NCBI GenBank assembly: GCA_964617665.1
Contig: CAZUAH010000510.1
Coordinates: 1 to 10,110, forward strand
Direction of reading: 5' to 3'
Length of the DNA: 10,110 bases
DNA from: JADHUC01 sp964617665
GTDB taxonomy: Bacteria; Planctomycetota; Planctomycetia; Pirellulales; Pirellulaceae
This document shows positions 1 to 6,660 of the stretch, piece after piece (position 1 is the first letter of the stretch; each line of letters starts with the position of its first letter). The notes under the pieces were generated by a model, which saw only the letters and a list, made by a program, of their open reading frames with translations, made no database searches and was not told the origin of the DNA. The translations under genes and the position numbers were made by a program.

Positions 1-99
1 CGCCAAACCCTCGAAAAACCGGATACAATAAAGGCGGATGAAATATTGCGGCTAGGCGTGGAAGTAGTCGTTGATCGCTCCGCGGTCGTAGCATCTTGA
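1..99 (+). CDS. possible 3' end of a convergent gene (partial)
   Basis: Frame 1 is open from the first base to a TGA at 97-99, giving 32 residues that end in VEVVVDRSAVVAS. The other two plus frames stop by base 41. If real, it is the C-terminal tail of a gene that begins left of the window and converges on the ketosynthase-like gene, with 22 bases between the two stops. One minus frame is also open over this stretch, so openness alone is weak evidence. No function can be assigned from this fragment. The left arm of the stem-loop at 67-118 would lie inside its coding sequence. Confidence 0.25.
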   Translation, partial: RQTLEKPDTIKADEILRLGVEVVVDRSAVVAS

Positions 100-118
100 T
101 CGCGGAGTGATCAACGAC
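67..118. terminator. 18-bp stem-loop after the minus-strand operon
   Basis: Bases 67-84 and 101-118 are reverse complements except at one position (G-T wobble), with a 16-base loop. The right arm starts 3 bases past the TGA of the minus-strand gene (122-124). The placement fits a transcription terminator or 3'-end stabilising hairpin for that operon. There is no run of U on either side, so a classical intrinsic terminator is not shown. It could equally act in both directions if a convergent gene ends at 99, or be a dispersed palindromic repeat. Confidence 0.5.
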
Positions 119-121
119 AGT

Positions 122-1360
122 TCATGGCCCTCCGATGACCAAGGAACTGCAATTTCCGTCCAGGCCAACGGAGTTAACCAAAGCGTTGTCGATGATCACC
201 TCTCGCGGGGTTTCACTGAGCCAGCCGGCAGGTATTCCTTCCGCCTCTTCGAGCCCCGCAATACCAGGCAACGTCCGACCTTTTATCGATTCGACGATGC
301 CGACGGTCTGCATAACGCTGCCGGCACCTAGCGTCTCGCCCAGCATCCCTTTGATGGCAGTTACCTGCAAGCCGGCTGCCTGCCCCTTGAACGTGTCGAC
401 TAGCGCAGTCGCCTCGGCAGCATCGACCCGGCTACCGTTGGCCGAGGCGCTGACGGCCTGCACGTCAGCCGCCGTCAGACCCGCATCGCCCAAGGCGATC
501 TGAATGGCTCGGGCAATCGAGCTGCTGCACAGTTCGGAATTACCGTCGGGTCGGCTTCGCGACTGCCAGTCGAAAGCGGATCCATGCCCCTTGATTTCGG
601 CCAGCACCGTAGCGTCCCGCTCCGCAGCGAATTCCGCTTCTTCCAGCATCAGCAGCGCGACCCCTTCGGCGAGAAAAAAACCGTTGCGGCAGCGATCGAA
701 TGGAACGGAACGCGGCTCATCACGGCCGGGTGAATTGCAGAGCACGCCAGACTTGTAGAAGCCGTAGAACGTCTCGTAACAAAGCTCCTCGACACCCCCA
801 GCCAGCACGACCTTGGCACGACCGCTACGAATCAGGTCCGTCGCATAGGCAATGGCCCGGAGACTCGAATTCGAACCAGCAGAAATGGTCGAGTTGACCC
901 CCCACAGCTTATGCCAGATCGCCGCTTGGCCGGCGGCGGCACTGATGACCGTGTTGGCGAAATCGAGCGGGCTCGCGCGTGAGGGCCCTTCCTTGAGCGC
1001 TCGTATGTCGAATTGCGAAATCGTGTGGGCGCTGCAAAACATGGTTCCCACAACGAGTCCCGATTCATGCTCGGAGAGCAGTTCGGCAGTCCAGCCGCTG
1101 TCGTCTAGCGCTAGTCTCGCGGCGGACGTCAACAGCCCGGAGGTTCGGTCAAACGGCCGGAGATTCCGCGGGCCAAGGTAGGTGGCGGGGTCGAAGTCCG
1201 CGATTTCTCCAGCCAGAGGCGGCTCTATCCCGGTCGCTTCAAACGTCTGCACAGGTTTCAGGGCGGTCTCACCCGCACACAACGCCCGTTCAAGCGCGTC
1301 GCGCGAATCTCCGAGCGGTGAAATGATGCCCGTACCTGTGATGACCACTCTACGGCCCAT
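122..1360 (-). CDS. catalytically degenerate ketosynthase, chain-length-factor-like (KS-beta)
   Basis: A 412-residue thiolase-fold protein of the KAS II/FabF type, opening MGRRVVITGTGIISPLG and keeping FFLAEGVALLMLEE (about 228-241) and the second-half lysine loop IKGMLGETLGAGS (336-348). All three catalytic residues are changed. The nucleophile loop reads ISAGSNSS, with Ser163 where Cys belongs. The NAHGTGT loop has become SASANGS (304-310), with Ser306 for His. GH of the second His motif is GE (Glu342). Lys337 is kept. It therefore should not condense on its own. Lying directly after an intact ketosynthase, it matches the KS-beta/chain length factor partner of type II polyketide and polyene synthases, which forms a heterodimer and shapes the product cavity. 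The usual Gln of polyketide chain length factors is absent. I chose ATG 1360 over upstream in-frame ATGs because AAGGA sits 7 bases before it and the KS domain starts right there. A degenerate decarboxylase-type KS is the alternative. Confidence 0.85.
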   Translation of the reverse strand: MGRRVVITGTGIISPLGDSRDALERALCAGETALKPVQTFEATGIEPPLAGEIADFDPATYLGPRNLRPFDRTSGLLTSAARLALDDSGWTAELLSEHESGLVVGTMFCSAHTISQFDIRALKEGPSRASPLDFANTVISAAAGQAAIWHKLWGVNSTISAGSNSSLRAIAYATDLIRSGRAKVVLAGGVEELCYETFYGFYKSGVLCNSPGRDEPRSVPFDRCRNGFFLAEGVALLMLEEAEFAAERDATVLAEIKGHGSAFDWQSRSRPDGNSELCSSSIARAIQIALGDAGLTAADVQAVSASANGSRVDAAEATALVDTFKGQAAGLQVTAIKGMLGETLGAGSVMQTVGIVESIKGRTLPGIAGLEEAEGIPAGWLSETPREVIIDNALVNSVGLDGNCSSLVIGGP

Positions 1361-1367
1361 GTAGTCG

Positions 1368-1372
1368 TCCTT
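1368..1372 (-). promoter_or_regulatory. ribosome binding site deciding start at 1360
   Basis: On the minus strand this reads AAGGA, 7 bases before the ATG at 1360. The alternative in-frame ATG at 1375 has no comparable site, which supports the shorter protein. Confidence 0.55.
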
Positions 1373-1423
1373 CATCCGCGTCTCGCACGACACGAGTTTT
1401 GTCGCCCGCCCGCCGACTTGGTG

Positions 1424-2638
1424 TTATCCTCGATATCTCTTCAGGACAATCGACGCATTGTTGCCTCCAAACGCATTGGCGTTGTTCATGACGACGTCAA
1501 CCTGCTGATCCCGCGCGCCGCTGGTCACGTAATCCAAATCGCACTCGGGGTCGGAGGTCTCCCAGTTCGCAGTTGGGGGAATCGTTCCCTCACTCAACGT
1601 CAGCGCACAAGCAACCGCTTCAATGGCAGAAGCTGCCCCCATGGTATGGCCCAACATCGACTTGATCGAGCTGATAGGAATCTGGTAGGCACCGTCGCCG
1701 AACACCTGCTTCACCGCCTTCGTTTCCGCTTTGTCGTTGGGTTTGGTGCCCGTCCCGTGGGCATTGATGTACCCTACGTCTTCGGGATTCAACTGGCTGT
1801 CTCGCAAGGCCGCCCGCATGGCGCGAGCCGCACCGTCGCCCTCGGGATGCGGGCCCGTCATGTGCCAAGCATCGCACGACAGCCCGTAGCCGGCCATCTC
1901 GGCGTAAATCGGAGCACCACGCCGGCGGGCCCGCTCCTCGGCTTCCAGCACCAATATGGCGGCCCCTTCGCCGGGAATCATCCCCGCACGATTCTTGTCA
2001 AATGGGCGGCAAATGTCCGGCGCGATGGCACCCAGACGGTAGAATCCCGTGTAGGTGATCCTGGAAAACGCATCCGCACCTCCGGCCAGCATCACGTCAG
2101 CCCGGCCGGTCTGCAATGCGTCCATCGCGTCGGCGACTGCGTAGTTTCCCGCGGCGCAGGCTGTCGGAATGACTTGGTTGACACCGGCCAGCGAAAACTC
2201 CCTGGCCACGTGCGCGGCGATCACGTGACACGGATAGAGGTACGAGAAGAGCTCGTTGCTGTCATGGATGCAGTCGTCGAGGATGCAATCGTCCATCGCT
2301 TCAATGACGAGCGGCTCGCCGGAAGTCGTCCCGATACAGACCCCGGCACGCTCCGGCGCGTACGAATCGGCCTCCAGGCCGGCGTCCGACAGCGCCAATC
2401 GCGCCGCAGCAACCGCCAGTTGCGAAGTTCGCCCCATCGACTCTGGGGCCTGTACGTCAAAATACGGTGTCGGCTCGAAATCGTGAACTTCGCAGCCGCG
2501 ATGGACCTTGAAACGACTGGTATCGAACGAGACCACATCCGCGAAACCACTGCGGGCCTCCAGGATGCTGGCCCAGAAGTCCGAGCGGCCCGTCCCGATG
2601 GGCGTTACCGCGCCGAGACCCGTCACTACCACACGCAT
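1424..2638 (-). CDS. beta-ketoacyl-ACP synthase (FabF-type / KS-alpha)
   Basis: A 404-residue condensing enzyme with the complete KAS II triad: Cys161 in IPTACAAGN, His294 in NAHGTGT, and His331 in KSMLGHTMGAAS (Lys326 also kept). It carries PFDKNRAGMIPGEGAA (about 212-227), the hinge of the two thiolase half-folds, and ends with NNANAFGGNNAS, where the FabF gating Phe-Gly-Gly is seen. It would decarboxylate malonyl-ACP and join it to an acyl chain in the cytoplasm. The length is normal for the family. I chose ATG 2638 over TTG 2647 because AGGGA lies 9 bases before it and the protein then begins MRVVVTGLG as relatives do. It follows an acyl carrier protein gene by 131 bases and precedes a degenerate KS by 63 bases, so a KS-alpha/KS-beta pair is likely. 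A housekeeping fabF role is possible but less likely, given the neighbours. Confidence 0.93.
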   Translation of the reverse strand: MRVVVTGLGAVTPIGTGRSDFWASILEARSGFADVVSFDTSRFKVHRGCEVHDFEPTPYFDVQAPESMGRTSQLAVAAARLALSDAGLEADSYAPERAGVCIGTTSGEPLVIEAMDDCILDDCIHDSNELFSYLYPCHVIAAHVAREFSLAGVNQVIPTACAAGNYAVADAMDALQTGRADVMLAGGADAFSRITYTGFYRLGAIAPDICRPFDKNRAGMIPGEGAAILVLEAEERARRRGAPIYAEMAGYGLSCDAWHMTGPHPEGDGAARAMRAALRDSQLNPEDVGYINAHGTGTKPNDKAETKAVKQVFGDGAYQIPISSIKSMLGHTMGAASAIEAVACALTLSEGTIPPTANWETSDPECDLDYVTSGARDQQVDVVMNNANAFGGNNASIVLKRYRG

Positions 2639-2647
2639 GCGCGTCAA

Positions 2648-2652
2648 TCCCT
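2648..2652 (-). promoter_or_regulatory. ribosome binding site deciding start at 2638
   Basis: On the minus strand this reads AGGGA, 9 bases before ATG 2638. It directly abuts the alternative TTG at 2647, which makes that start unlikely. Confidence 0.55.
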
Positions 2653-2690
2653 GAAGTGAACCGCTTAGGACCGTTCAAGGAACAAGAGCC

Positions 2691-2754
2691 GTAGCGAGAC
2701 TCGCCAAGAGTTTCGGCGTTCTTCAAGTCCGAGAGTCTTGGCGACTTCCGCTAC
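2691..2754 (-). promoter_or_regulatory. imperfect stem-loop between carrier protein and ketosynthase genes
   Basis: GTAGCG (2691-2696) pairs with CGCTAC (2749-2754), and TCGCCAAGA (2701-2709) pairs with TCTTGGCGA (2736-2744). A 4 by 4 internal loop separates the two helices (2697-2700 against 2745-2748) and the apical loop is 26 bases. It fills much of the 131-base gap in an otherwise co-directional group. It may be an RNA processing, stabilising or partial-termination element that gives the carrier protein more transcript than the ketosynthases. That role is inference; the pairing is visible. No U run follows on the minus strand. Confidence 0.5.
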
Positions 2755-2769
2755 CACACAATTAGACAG

Positions 2770-3039
2770 CTACTTATCGAGCGATGCCAAAGTCTCTTCT
2801 ACCAGCCGGGCGGCGTCTTCCACGCTTTGGATCTGGGCGAGCAGTTCTTCGTCTTCCTCGTCTTCGGGAGTCTCTATGTCAAACTCGCGTTCGAGCTCAA
2901 CCAGCAACTCGATGCGCGACAGCGAATCGAGTTCGAGTTCTTCAAACGTAGAATCCACGCTGATCTCCTCGCGGGGAATTCCGCTCACGCGCGCCAGGAC
3001 CTCTACCACTTTGTCCCGAATCTTCTCGATCGCCATCAT
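2770..3039 (-). CDS. acyl carrier protein
   Basis: An 89-residue acidic four-helix carrier protein. The phosphopantetheine site is Ser39 in the canonical ELDSLSRIELLVELE motif, preceded by the usual helix-1 stretch ending in REEISVDSTFEEL. The Ser would be modified by a 4'-phosphopantetheinyl transferase (not in this window), and the protein would then carry acyl intermediates. An unusual acidic stretch EDEEDEE follows helix 2 (about 59-65), more negative than in most ACPs. I chose ATG 3039 (two Met in a row) because GAGGG at 3047-3051 is 7 bases upstream on the minus strand. The gene lies between the radical SAM gene (102 bases away) and the ketosynthase, so a dedicated rather than housekeeping carrier is likely. 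It is a different protein from the ACP at 4780-5001. Confidence 0.93.
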   Translation of the reverse strand: MMAIEKIRDKVVEVLARVSGIPREEISVDSTFEELELDSLSRIELLVELEREFDIETPEDEEDEELLAQIQSVEDAARLVEETLASLDK

Positions 3040-3141
3040 CGCGCAGCCCTCGCAAGAAAGAAACGACCCTCGTCCCCCGCTTCATTATGAAATGATAACG
3101 ATTCCGGTAGCACAAGCGCGTCTCGAAATGGCCTCCATTCC

Positions 3142-4464
3142 CTATCGGTCTCCCAAGCCGACCATGCGCCGGCGGGCCTCCTTGCGTTCTTCTGACTGAT
3201 CGGGTTCCAGCATCTCGACGACGGCTTTCCCATCCAGCGGCCGGTAGAACTCCCGCCACACAGTCAAAAACATCTCGTAAAGCACGTCCGGCTCCATTCC
3301 CAATGGGCGGGCCACGACATGCGCTCCATTGTACTCTTTCCAGCGCCGATGCAATATCCTGCCCTGCCTTACGAAGCGATCCCAACGCGGCGAACCGGGA
3401 TACGGTGTGTAGATAAAAAACTCAGCCGTGCGGATGTCCGCCTTGCGGCACAATTCCAGTATCGAGTCGCCCAATCCTGGGCCGTCGCCGTCTCGACCCA
3501 TTGCAAAAGAGGCAAAAAACCGGATGCCCCTGTCATCGAGCTTGTGTGCCAGATCTACGACATCCTGGATTCGCTGCTTCTTACCGCTGAGGGCGCGGAT
3601 AGACACGGGTTCGGTGTTGAAGGTGCAATAAAACGAATTCACTCCGGCTCTGGCTATCAGATCCAGAAACTGGTTCGACGTATTGAGCGTCATTGTAGAA
3701 GTAACGAAGAACTTCTTCCCCAGAGGTGCAAGTGCGGTAAACAACTCAGCAGACCACGCCTCGATTTGAGGATCTGGGAAAAAGGGGACATCTTCGGCCA
3801 GATAGACCTTGTCGTATTTCAGGCCCTTGATCTCCCGTACTATTTCTTCTACGGGACGTAATCTGATGCGATTGCTCTGGAGCGTGGGGATGGGGCACAT
3901 GCTGCAGTTGTACGTGCAGCCGCGGGCCACTTGAACCAGGTCCTCTTGCCAATCGTAGCCCGACTTATCGTAATACAGATCGCGCCGGGGGATGGGCAGC
4001 TTCGAGAGATCGAAGTGTGTTCCACCCAGATACTCTTTCTTAAGGATACCTTTCTTTGCATCTTCGAGAATGTCGAGCCAAGTCGGTTCGCCGTCACCGA
4101 TGTTGACCGCATTCGCGTGTTCAAGCACTTCTGTTGGCATCGCGGACGGAAAAAAGCCTCCCATAACGACGGTTTTTCCAGCCGACCGATACCCGTCAGC
4201 CAGCTCCATGGCTCGGGTGGCCTGCGGAGTAAAGCAATTGATCGCCACCAGATCTGCATCAGTATCAAAATTAACCGGATCCCCGTTGTTGTCGTCTAAC
4301 AGCTCGATCTCCCAGTCGGGCGGTGTCAATGCGGCCAGTATGGGAATGCCAAGGGATGGAGGGGTGGTGTAGTTGCCGAGATAATGATCCACAAGCGCCT
4401 GGTCAAGCGAAGGAATGCTCTCCAAGAATTTCTCGAAACGGGGATACACGAAAACGACTTTCAT
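3142..4464 (-). CDS. B12-binding-type radical SAM protein
   Basis: A 440-residue protein of the cobalamin-binding radical SAM superfamily. Residues 1-150 look like the Rossmann-type B12 domain: MKVVFVYPRFEK start, VVMGGFFPSAMP (99-110) and NIGDGEPTWLDILE (121-134). The radical SAM core follows, with the [4Fe-4S] cysteines C183, C187 and C190 in ARGCTYNCSMC and with YTPYPGSP (352-359) near the barrel end. The tail WKEYNGAHVVARPLGM through VWREFYR (about 375-408) is typical of this group. The canonical base-off DxHxxG signature is not seen, which is common in these proteins, so cobalamin use is not certain. Such enzymes do methylations, cyclisations or other radical chemistry on lipids, peptides and cofactors. 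I chose ATG 4464 over TTG 4503 because family members start at the first beta strand. It is the first gene of the minus-strand group. The substrate is unknown; an ACP-bound or free lipid is the inference. Confidence 0.9.
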   Translation of the reverse strand: MKVVFVYPRFEKFLESIPSLDQALVDHYLGNYTTPPSLGIPILAALTPPDWEIELLDDNNGDPVNFDTDADLVAINCFTPQATRAMELADGYRSAGKTVVMGGFFPSAMPTEVLEHANAVNIGDGEPTWLDILEDAKKGILKKEYLGGTHFDLSKLPIPRRDLYYDKSGYDWQEDLVQVARGCTYNCSMCPIPTLQSNRIRLRPVEEIVREIKGLKYDKVYLAEDVPFFPDPQIEAWSAELFTALAPLGKKFFVTSTMTLNTSNQFLDLIARAGVNSFYCTFNTEPVSIRALSGKKQRIQDVVDLAHKLDDRGIRFFASFAMGRDGDGPGLGDSILELCRKADIRTAEFFIYTPYPGSPRWDRFVRQGRILHRRWKEYNGAHVVARPLGMEPDVLYEMFLTVWREFYRPLDGKAVVEMLEPDQSEERKEARRRMVGLGDR

Positions 4465-4573
4465 TTGGCAACTCGCATTCGTGATCGATTCGGCATGCCG
4501 CAAATAGCAGCCGTAAACCAGGGATTCTGTGGTTCCAATAGATAATAGAAATTCTTATCCTACGCCATCTCTG
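4465..4573. promoter_or_regulatory. divergent intergenic region, probable promoters for both gene groups
   Basis: This stretch separates the divergent gene groups and includes the most AT-rich run of the area (about 4535-4560). Promoters for the radical SAM group and for the carrier-protein group would be expected here or within the next 200 bases. I could not find a convincing -35/-10 pair on either strand. TTCCAA and TATCCT with a 17-base spacer (4533-4561, plus) is a weak match only. Confidence 0.3.
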
Positions 4574-4756
4574 ATGCAACCCTCCGATCGCCCTCCTTGC
4601 GAATTCCTCGATCGTTTTTCCACAGCCATCGGCTCGCTGATCGGCTGCTCCTTACTTTCCAGGCAAGACTCCGATATGGATTTGTCTCAAGCCACCCTGA
4701 TCGCCGAAGAGATTCATGGTATGTTGCGGGTGCCTATTTCCCGAGAGGAAGAGTAG
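4574..4756 (+). CDS. small hypothetical ORF upstream of the second ACP
   Basis: An open frame from GTG 4529 or ATG 4574 to TAG 4754-4756; the ATG form has 60 residues. The later half (LSQATLIAEEIHGMLR, then VPISREEE) could form an amphipathic helix with an acidic tail. It lies 23 bases before the carrier protein gene in the same direction, so translational coupling is possible. No good ribosome binding site precedes either start, and I recognise no family. It may be only a non-coding leader that happens to be open. If it is real, its place at the head of the operon suggests a small accessory protein or a leader peptide. Confidence 0.3.
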   Translation: MQPSDRPPCEFLDRFSTAIGSLIGCSLLSRQDSDMDLSQATLIAEEIHGMLRVPISREEE

Positions 4757-4779
4757 CAAGACGAATCGGATGAAGTACC

Positions 4780-5001
4780 ATGACTATCGACGAAATCAAG
4801 ACGGTGGTCGCCTTGCAGCTTGGTCTTAAGGACGTTAGCCCGGAAGACCGAATCGTTGAAGACCTTGGTGCGGAATCCGCCGACGTGATGAATATCGTTG
4901 CTGCACTTGAGGACAAATATCAGATTACGGTTGACGAACCGGAACTACAAAACGTGGGCACGGTGAGTGACTTGCATGAGTTGGTGCAGCGTCACCGGTA
5001 G
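4780..5001 (+). CDS. acyl carrier protein with divergent Ser motif
   Basis: A 73-residue protein with the length and helix pattern of an acyl carrier protein. MTIDEIKTVVALQLGL forms helix 1, and SPEDRIVEDLGAESADVMNIV places the likely phosphopantetheine Ser at residue 33. The usual DSL is ESA here, but the LGA-x-S spacing and the following hydrophobic helix 2 (VMNIVAALEDKYQI) are kept. The tail VGTVSDLHELVQRHR matches the helix-4 region, where V.DL..L is typical. It should hold an acyl chain as a thioester. It is immediately followed by an acyl-AMP ligase gene (47 bases to the chosen start), an arrangement in which the ligase often loads its neighbouring carrier. It differs in sequence from the DSL-type ACP on the other strand, so the two probably serve different steps. 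Confidence 0.88.
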   Translation: MTIDEIKTVVALQLGLKDVSPEDRIVEDLGAESADVMNIVAALEDKYQITVDEPELQNVGTVSDLHELVQRHR

Positions 5002-5048
5002 CCTCCTATCAAAGCCAACTCCGGTTGGCATTCCCCGTGGCAGTTGTC

Positions 5049-6644
5049 ATGGTGATTCAATTCAGGACCCTCGTCGAGATGCTTCGCCTGCGAGCCCGGG
5101 AGAACCCCTTGCAGACGGCGTTCACATTCGGTGAACAGACGGTCTCGTTCCGTGCCTTGTGGCAAGATTTGAATCGCTTCGCCGCGTGCCTCTTGCACCA
5201 TCGGCTGGCCCGTGGCGACCGTATCGTTCTCGCTCTTCCAAACGGCCCGGAATTCTTCTCCGCCTTCTATGGCGTCCAGCGCGCCGGCGGTACGGCCGTA
5301 CCCGTACTTCCGGATTCCGGCCTTGAACGCGTATTTGATATTGCCGGCCTCTGTGACGCCCGAGGCGTAGTCATTCCTTCTTCTGTGCCTGAATCGGAAC
5401 GGGGCCACTACGAACAGGAAGCCGCGGCGCGAGGCTTGCTCGTGCTTGCGGTTGCGGACAGCTTGTCATTCCCTACGGAAGCGAGTTTCCCGGAAGTCCA
5501 TCCGGATGACGCTGCCTTCATCCAGTACACGTCCGGCAGCACCGGCAACCCCAAAGGAGTTCTGCTCTCACACGCTAACTTGATCGCTAACGTGTACCAG
5601 ATGGTTCGCGGGATGCGCATCACCGAGCGAGAGGTCTTCGTGAGCTGGCTGCCGGTGCACCACGACATGGGGCTCATTCTCGCGACCATGATGCCCTTTT
5701 TCGTTGGGGCCAAACTTGTTCTCCTGCCGGCGAAGCTTGTTAGTTTTCGTAACTGGCTGTCCGCCATGCAACAACACAAGGCGACGTACACGGCGGCCCC
5801 CGACTTCGCTTACCGGTTTTGCCTGCGCAATATCCGCAGCCCGAGTGACTTTGACCTCTCAAGCCTCCGCATTGCACTAAACGCGGCCGAGCCCGTGCGG
5901 GCCCAGACAGTCATCGACTTCGAGCGGGCCTTCGGCCTTGAAAACGTGATGATGCCGGCTTACGGCTTGGCCGAGGCCACTGTTGGCGTGAGCATGTGGG
6001 GACCTGATCGGAAGATCAAGGTAGACGCGCGCGGTTTCGTGTCGGTCGGCGCCGGCTTCCCCGAGGTCGAGGTGAGGATCCACCGTGACGGTGATAGCGT
6101 CGGGCCCGATGTCGTTGGGGAGATTCTGGTCAAGAGCCCGGGCAACACACGCGGTTACTTTGACAATCCGAAAGAGACGGCCGAACTCTTTTGGAGCGAC
6201 GAGTACATCCGCACTGGAGACCTCGGCTACCGCGACGCCGACGGCGATCTGTTCGTCGTCGGGCGAAGCAAGAACATCATCATCCACGCCGGACAGAACG
6301 TCTCGCCCCATGAGGTCGAGGAAACCGTGGACGCTTTGCCATTCGTACGGTTTGCGGCGGCGTTGGGAATCGACCGGGGCCGCTTCGAAGGCGAACAGGT
6401 GTACGTCTTCGTCGAAGGGAAGGCCAACCAAGGCACGCCGGACCATGTCTTTCACGACATGACGGCGCAAATCGTCGAGAAGATTCACGGCAGACTGGGT
6501 TTTCGTCCTGGTAGGGCGTATTTTGTTGGCCGTGGATCGATACCGAGGACGGACACCGGAAAGACACAACACGCGCTGCTGAAAAGCCGATACCTGGATG
6601 GTCATTTGAGGACCGAGGGACGAATCCTCTTCCCGGATTATTGA
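5049..6644 (+). CDS. fatty acyl-AMP ligase-like AMP-dependent synthetase
   Basis: A 531-residue ANL-superfamily adenylating enzyme. It shows the P-loop-like A3 motif YTSGSTGNPKG (160-170), SWLPVHHDMGLI (199-210) and NAAEPVRAQTVIDF (278-291). These last two are characteristic of fatty acyl-AMP ligases rather than ordinary acyl-CoA ligases. AYGLAEATV (304-312), RTGDLGY (388-394) and VVGRSKNIIIHAGQNVSP (403-420) follow. The catalytic lysine is Lys505 in IPRTDTGKTQ. It would activate a fatty acid with ATP and pass it to a carrier protein, probably the one encoded just upstream. The start is uncertain: TTG 5025 is in frame 24 bases earlier and neither start has a clear ribosome binding site. I chose ATG 5049 because relatives begin only a few residues before TLVEMLRLRA. 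An acyl-CoA ligase activity cannot be ruled out. There is no predicted membrane segment. Confidence 0.9.
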   Translation: MVIQFRTLVEMLRLRARENPLQTAFTFGEQTVSFRALWQDLNRFAACLLHHRLARGDRIVLALPNGPEFFSAFYGVQRAGGTAVPVLPDSGLERVFDIAGLCDARGVVIPSSVPESERGHYEQEAAARGLLVLAVADSLSFPTEASFPEVHPDDAAFIQYTSGSTGNPKGVLLSHANLIANVYQMVRGMRITEREVFVSWLPVHHDMGLILATMMPFFVGAKLVLLPAKLVSFRNWLSAMQQHKATYTAAPDFAYRFCLRNIRSPSDFDLSSLRIALNAAEPVRAQTVIDFERAFGLENVMMPAYGLAEATVGVSMWGPDRKIKVDARGFVSVGAGFPEVEVRIHRDGDSVGPDVVGEILVKSPGNTRGYFDNPKETAELFWSDEYIRTGDLGYRDADGDLFVVGRSKNIIIHAGQNVSPHEVEETVDALPFVRFAAALGIDRGRFEGEQVYVFVEGKANQGTPDHVFHDMTAQIVEKIHGRLGFRPGRAYFVGRGSIPRTDTGKTQHALLKSRYLDGHLRTEGRILFPDY

Positions 6645-6647
6645 TTC

Positions 6648-6652
6648 GAGGA
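6648..6652 (+). promoter_or_regulatory. ribosome binding site for GTG start at 6661
   Basis: GAGGA lies 8 bases before the GTG at 6661 and 3 bases after the ligase stop codon. It supports the unusual GTG start of the transporter. Confidence 0.6.
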
Positions 6653-6660
6653 TCCTGCGA

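Noticed and set aside
24..55. TACAAT hexamer (24-29) followed by AAGGCGG and a five-codon ORF (ATG at 38, stop at 53-55)
   Set aside because: No -35 element can be seen at the required distance, the ORF is trivial, and the hairpin downstream lacks a U tract. A small RNA or leader peptide is not supported.
1418..2659. 413-residue open frame on the plus strand opposite the ketosynthase
   Set aside because: It covers almost exactly the intact KS gene on the minus strand. Its translation is rich in Arg, His and Gly with no recognisable domain, as expected for an antisense shadow of GC-rich coding DNA.
3040..3141. short symmetric element TTCATTATGAA in the gap between radical SAM and ACP genes
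   Set aside because: The arms are only 5 bases with a one-base centre, which is within chance expectation for an AT-rich patch.
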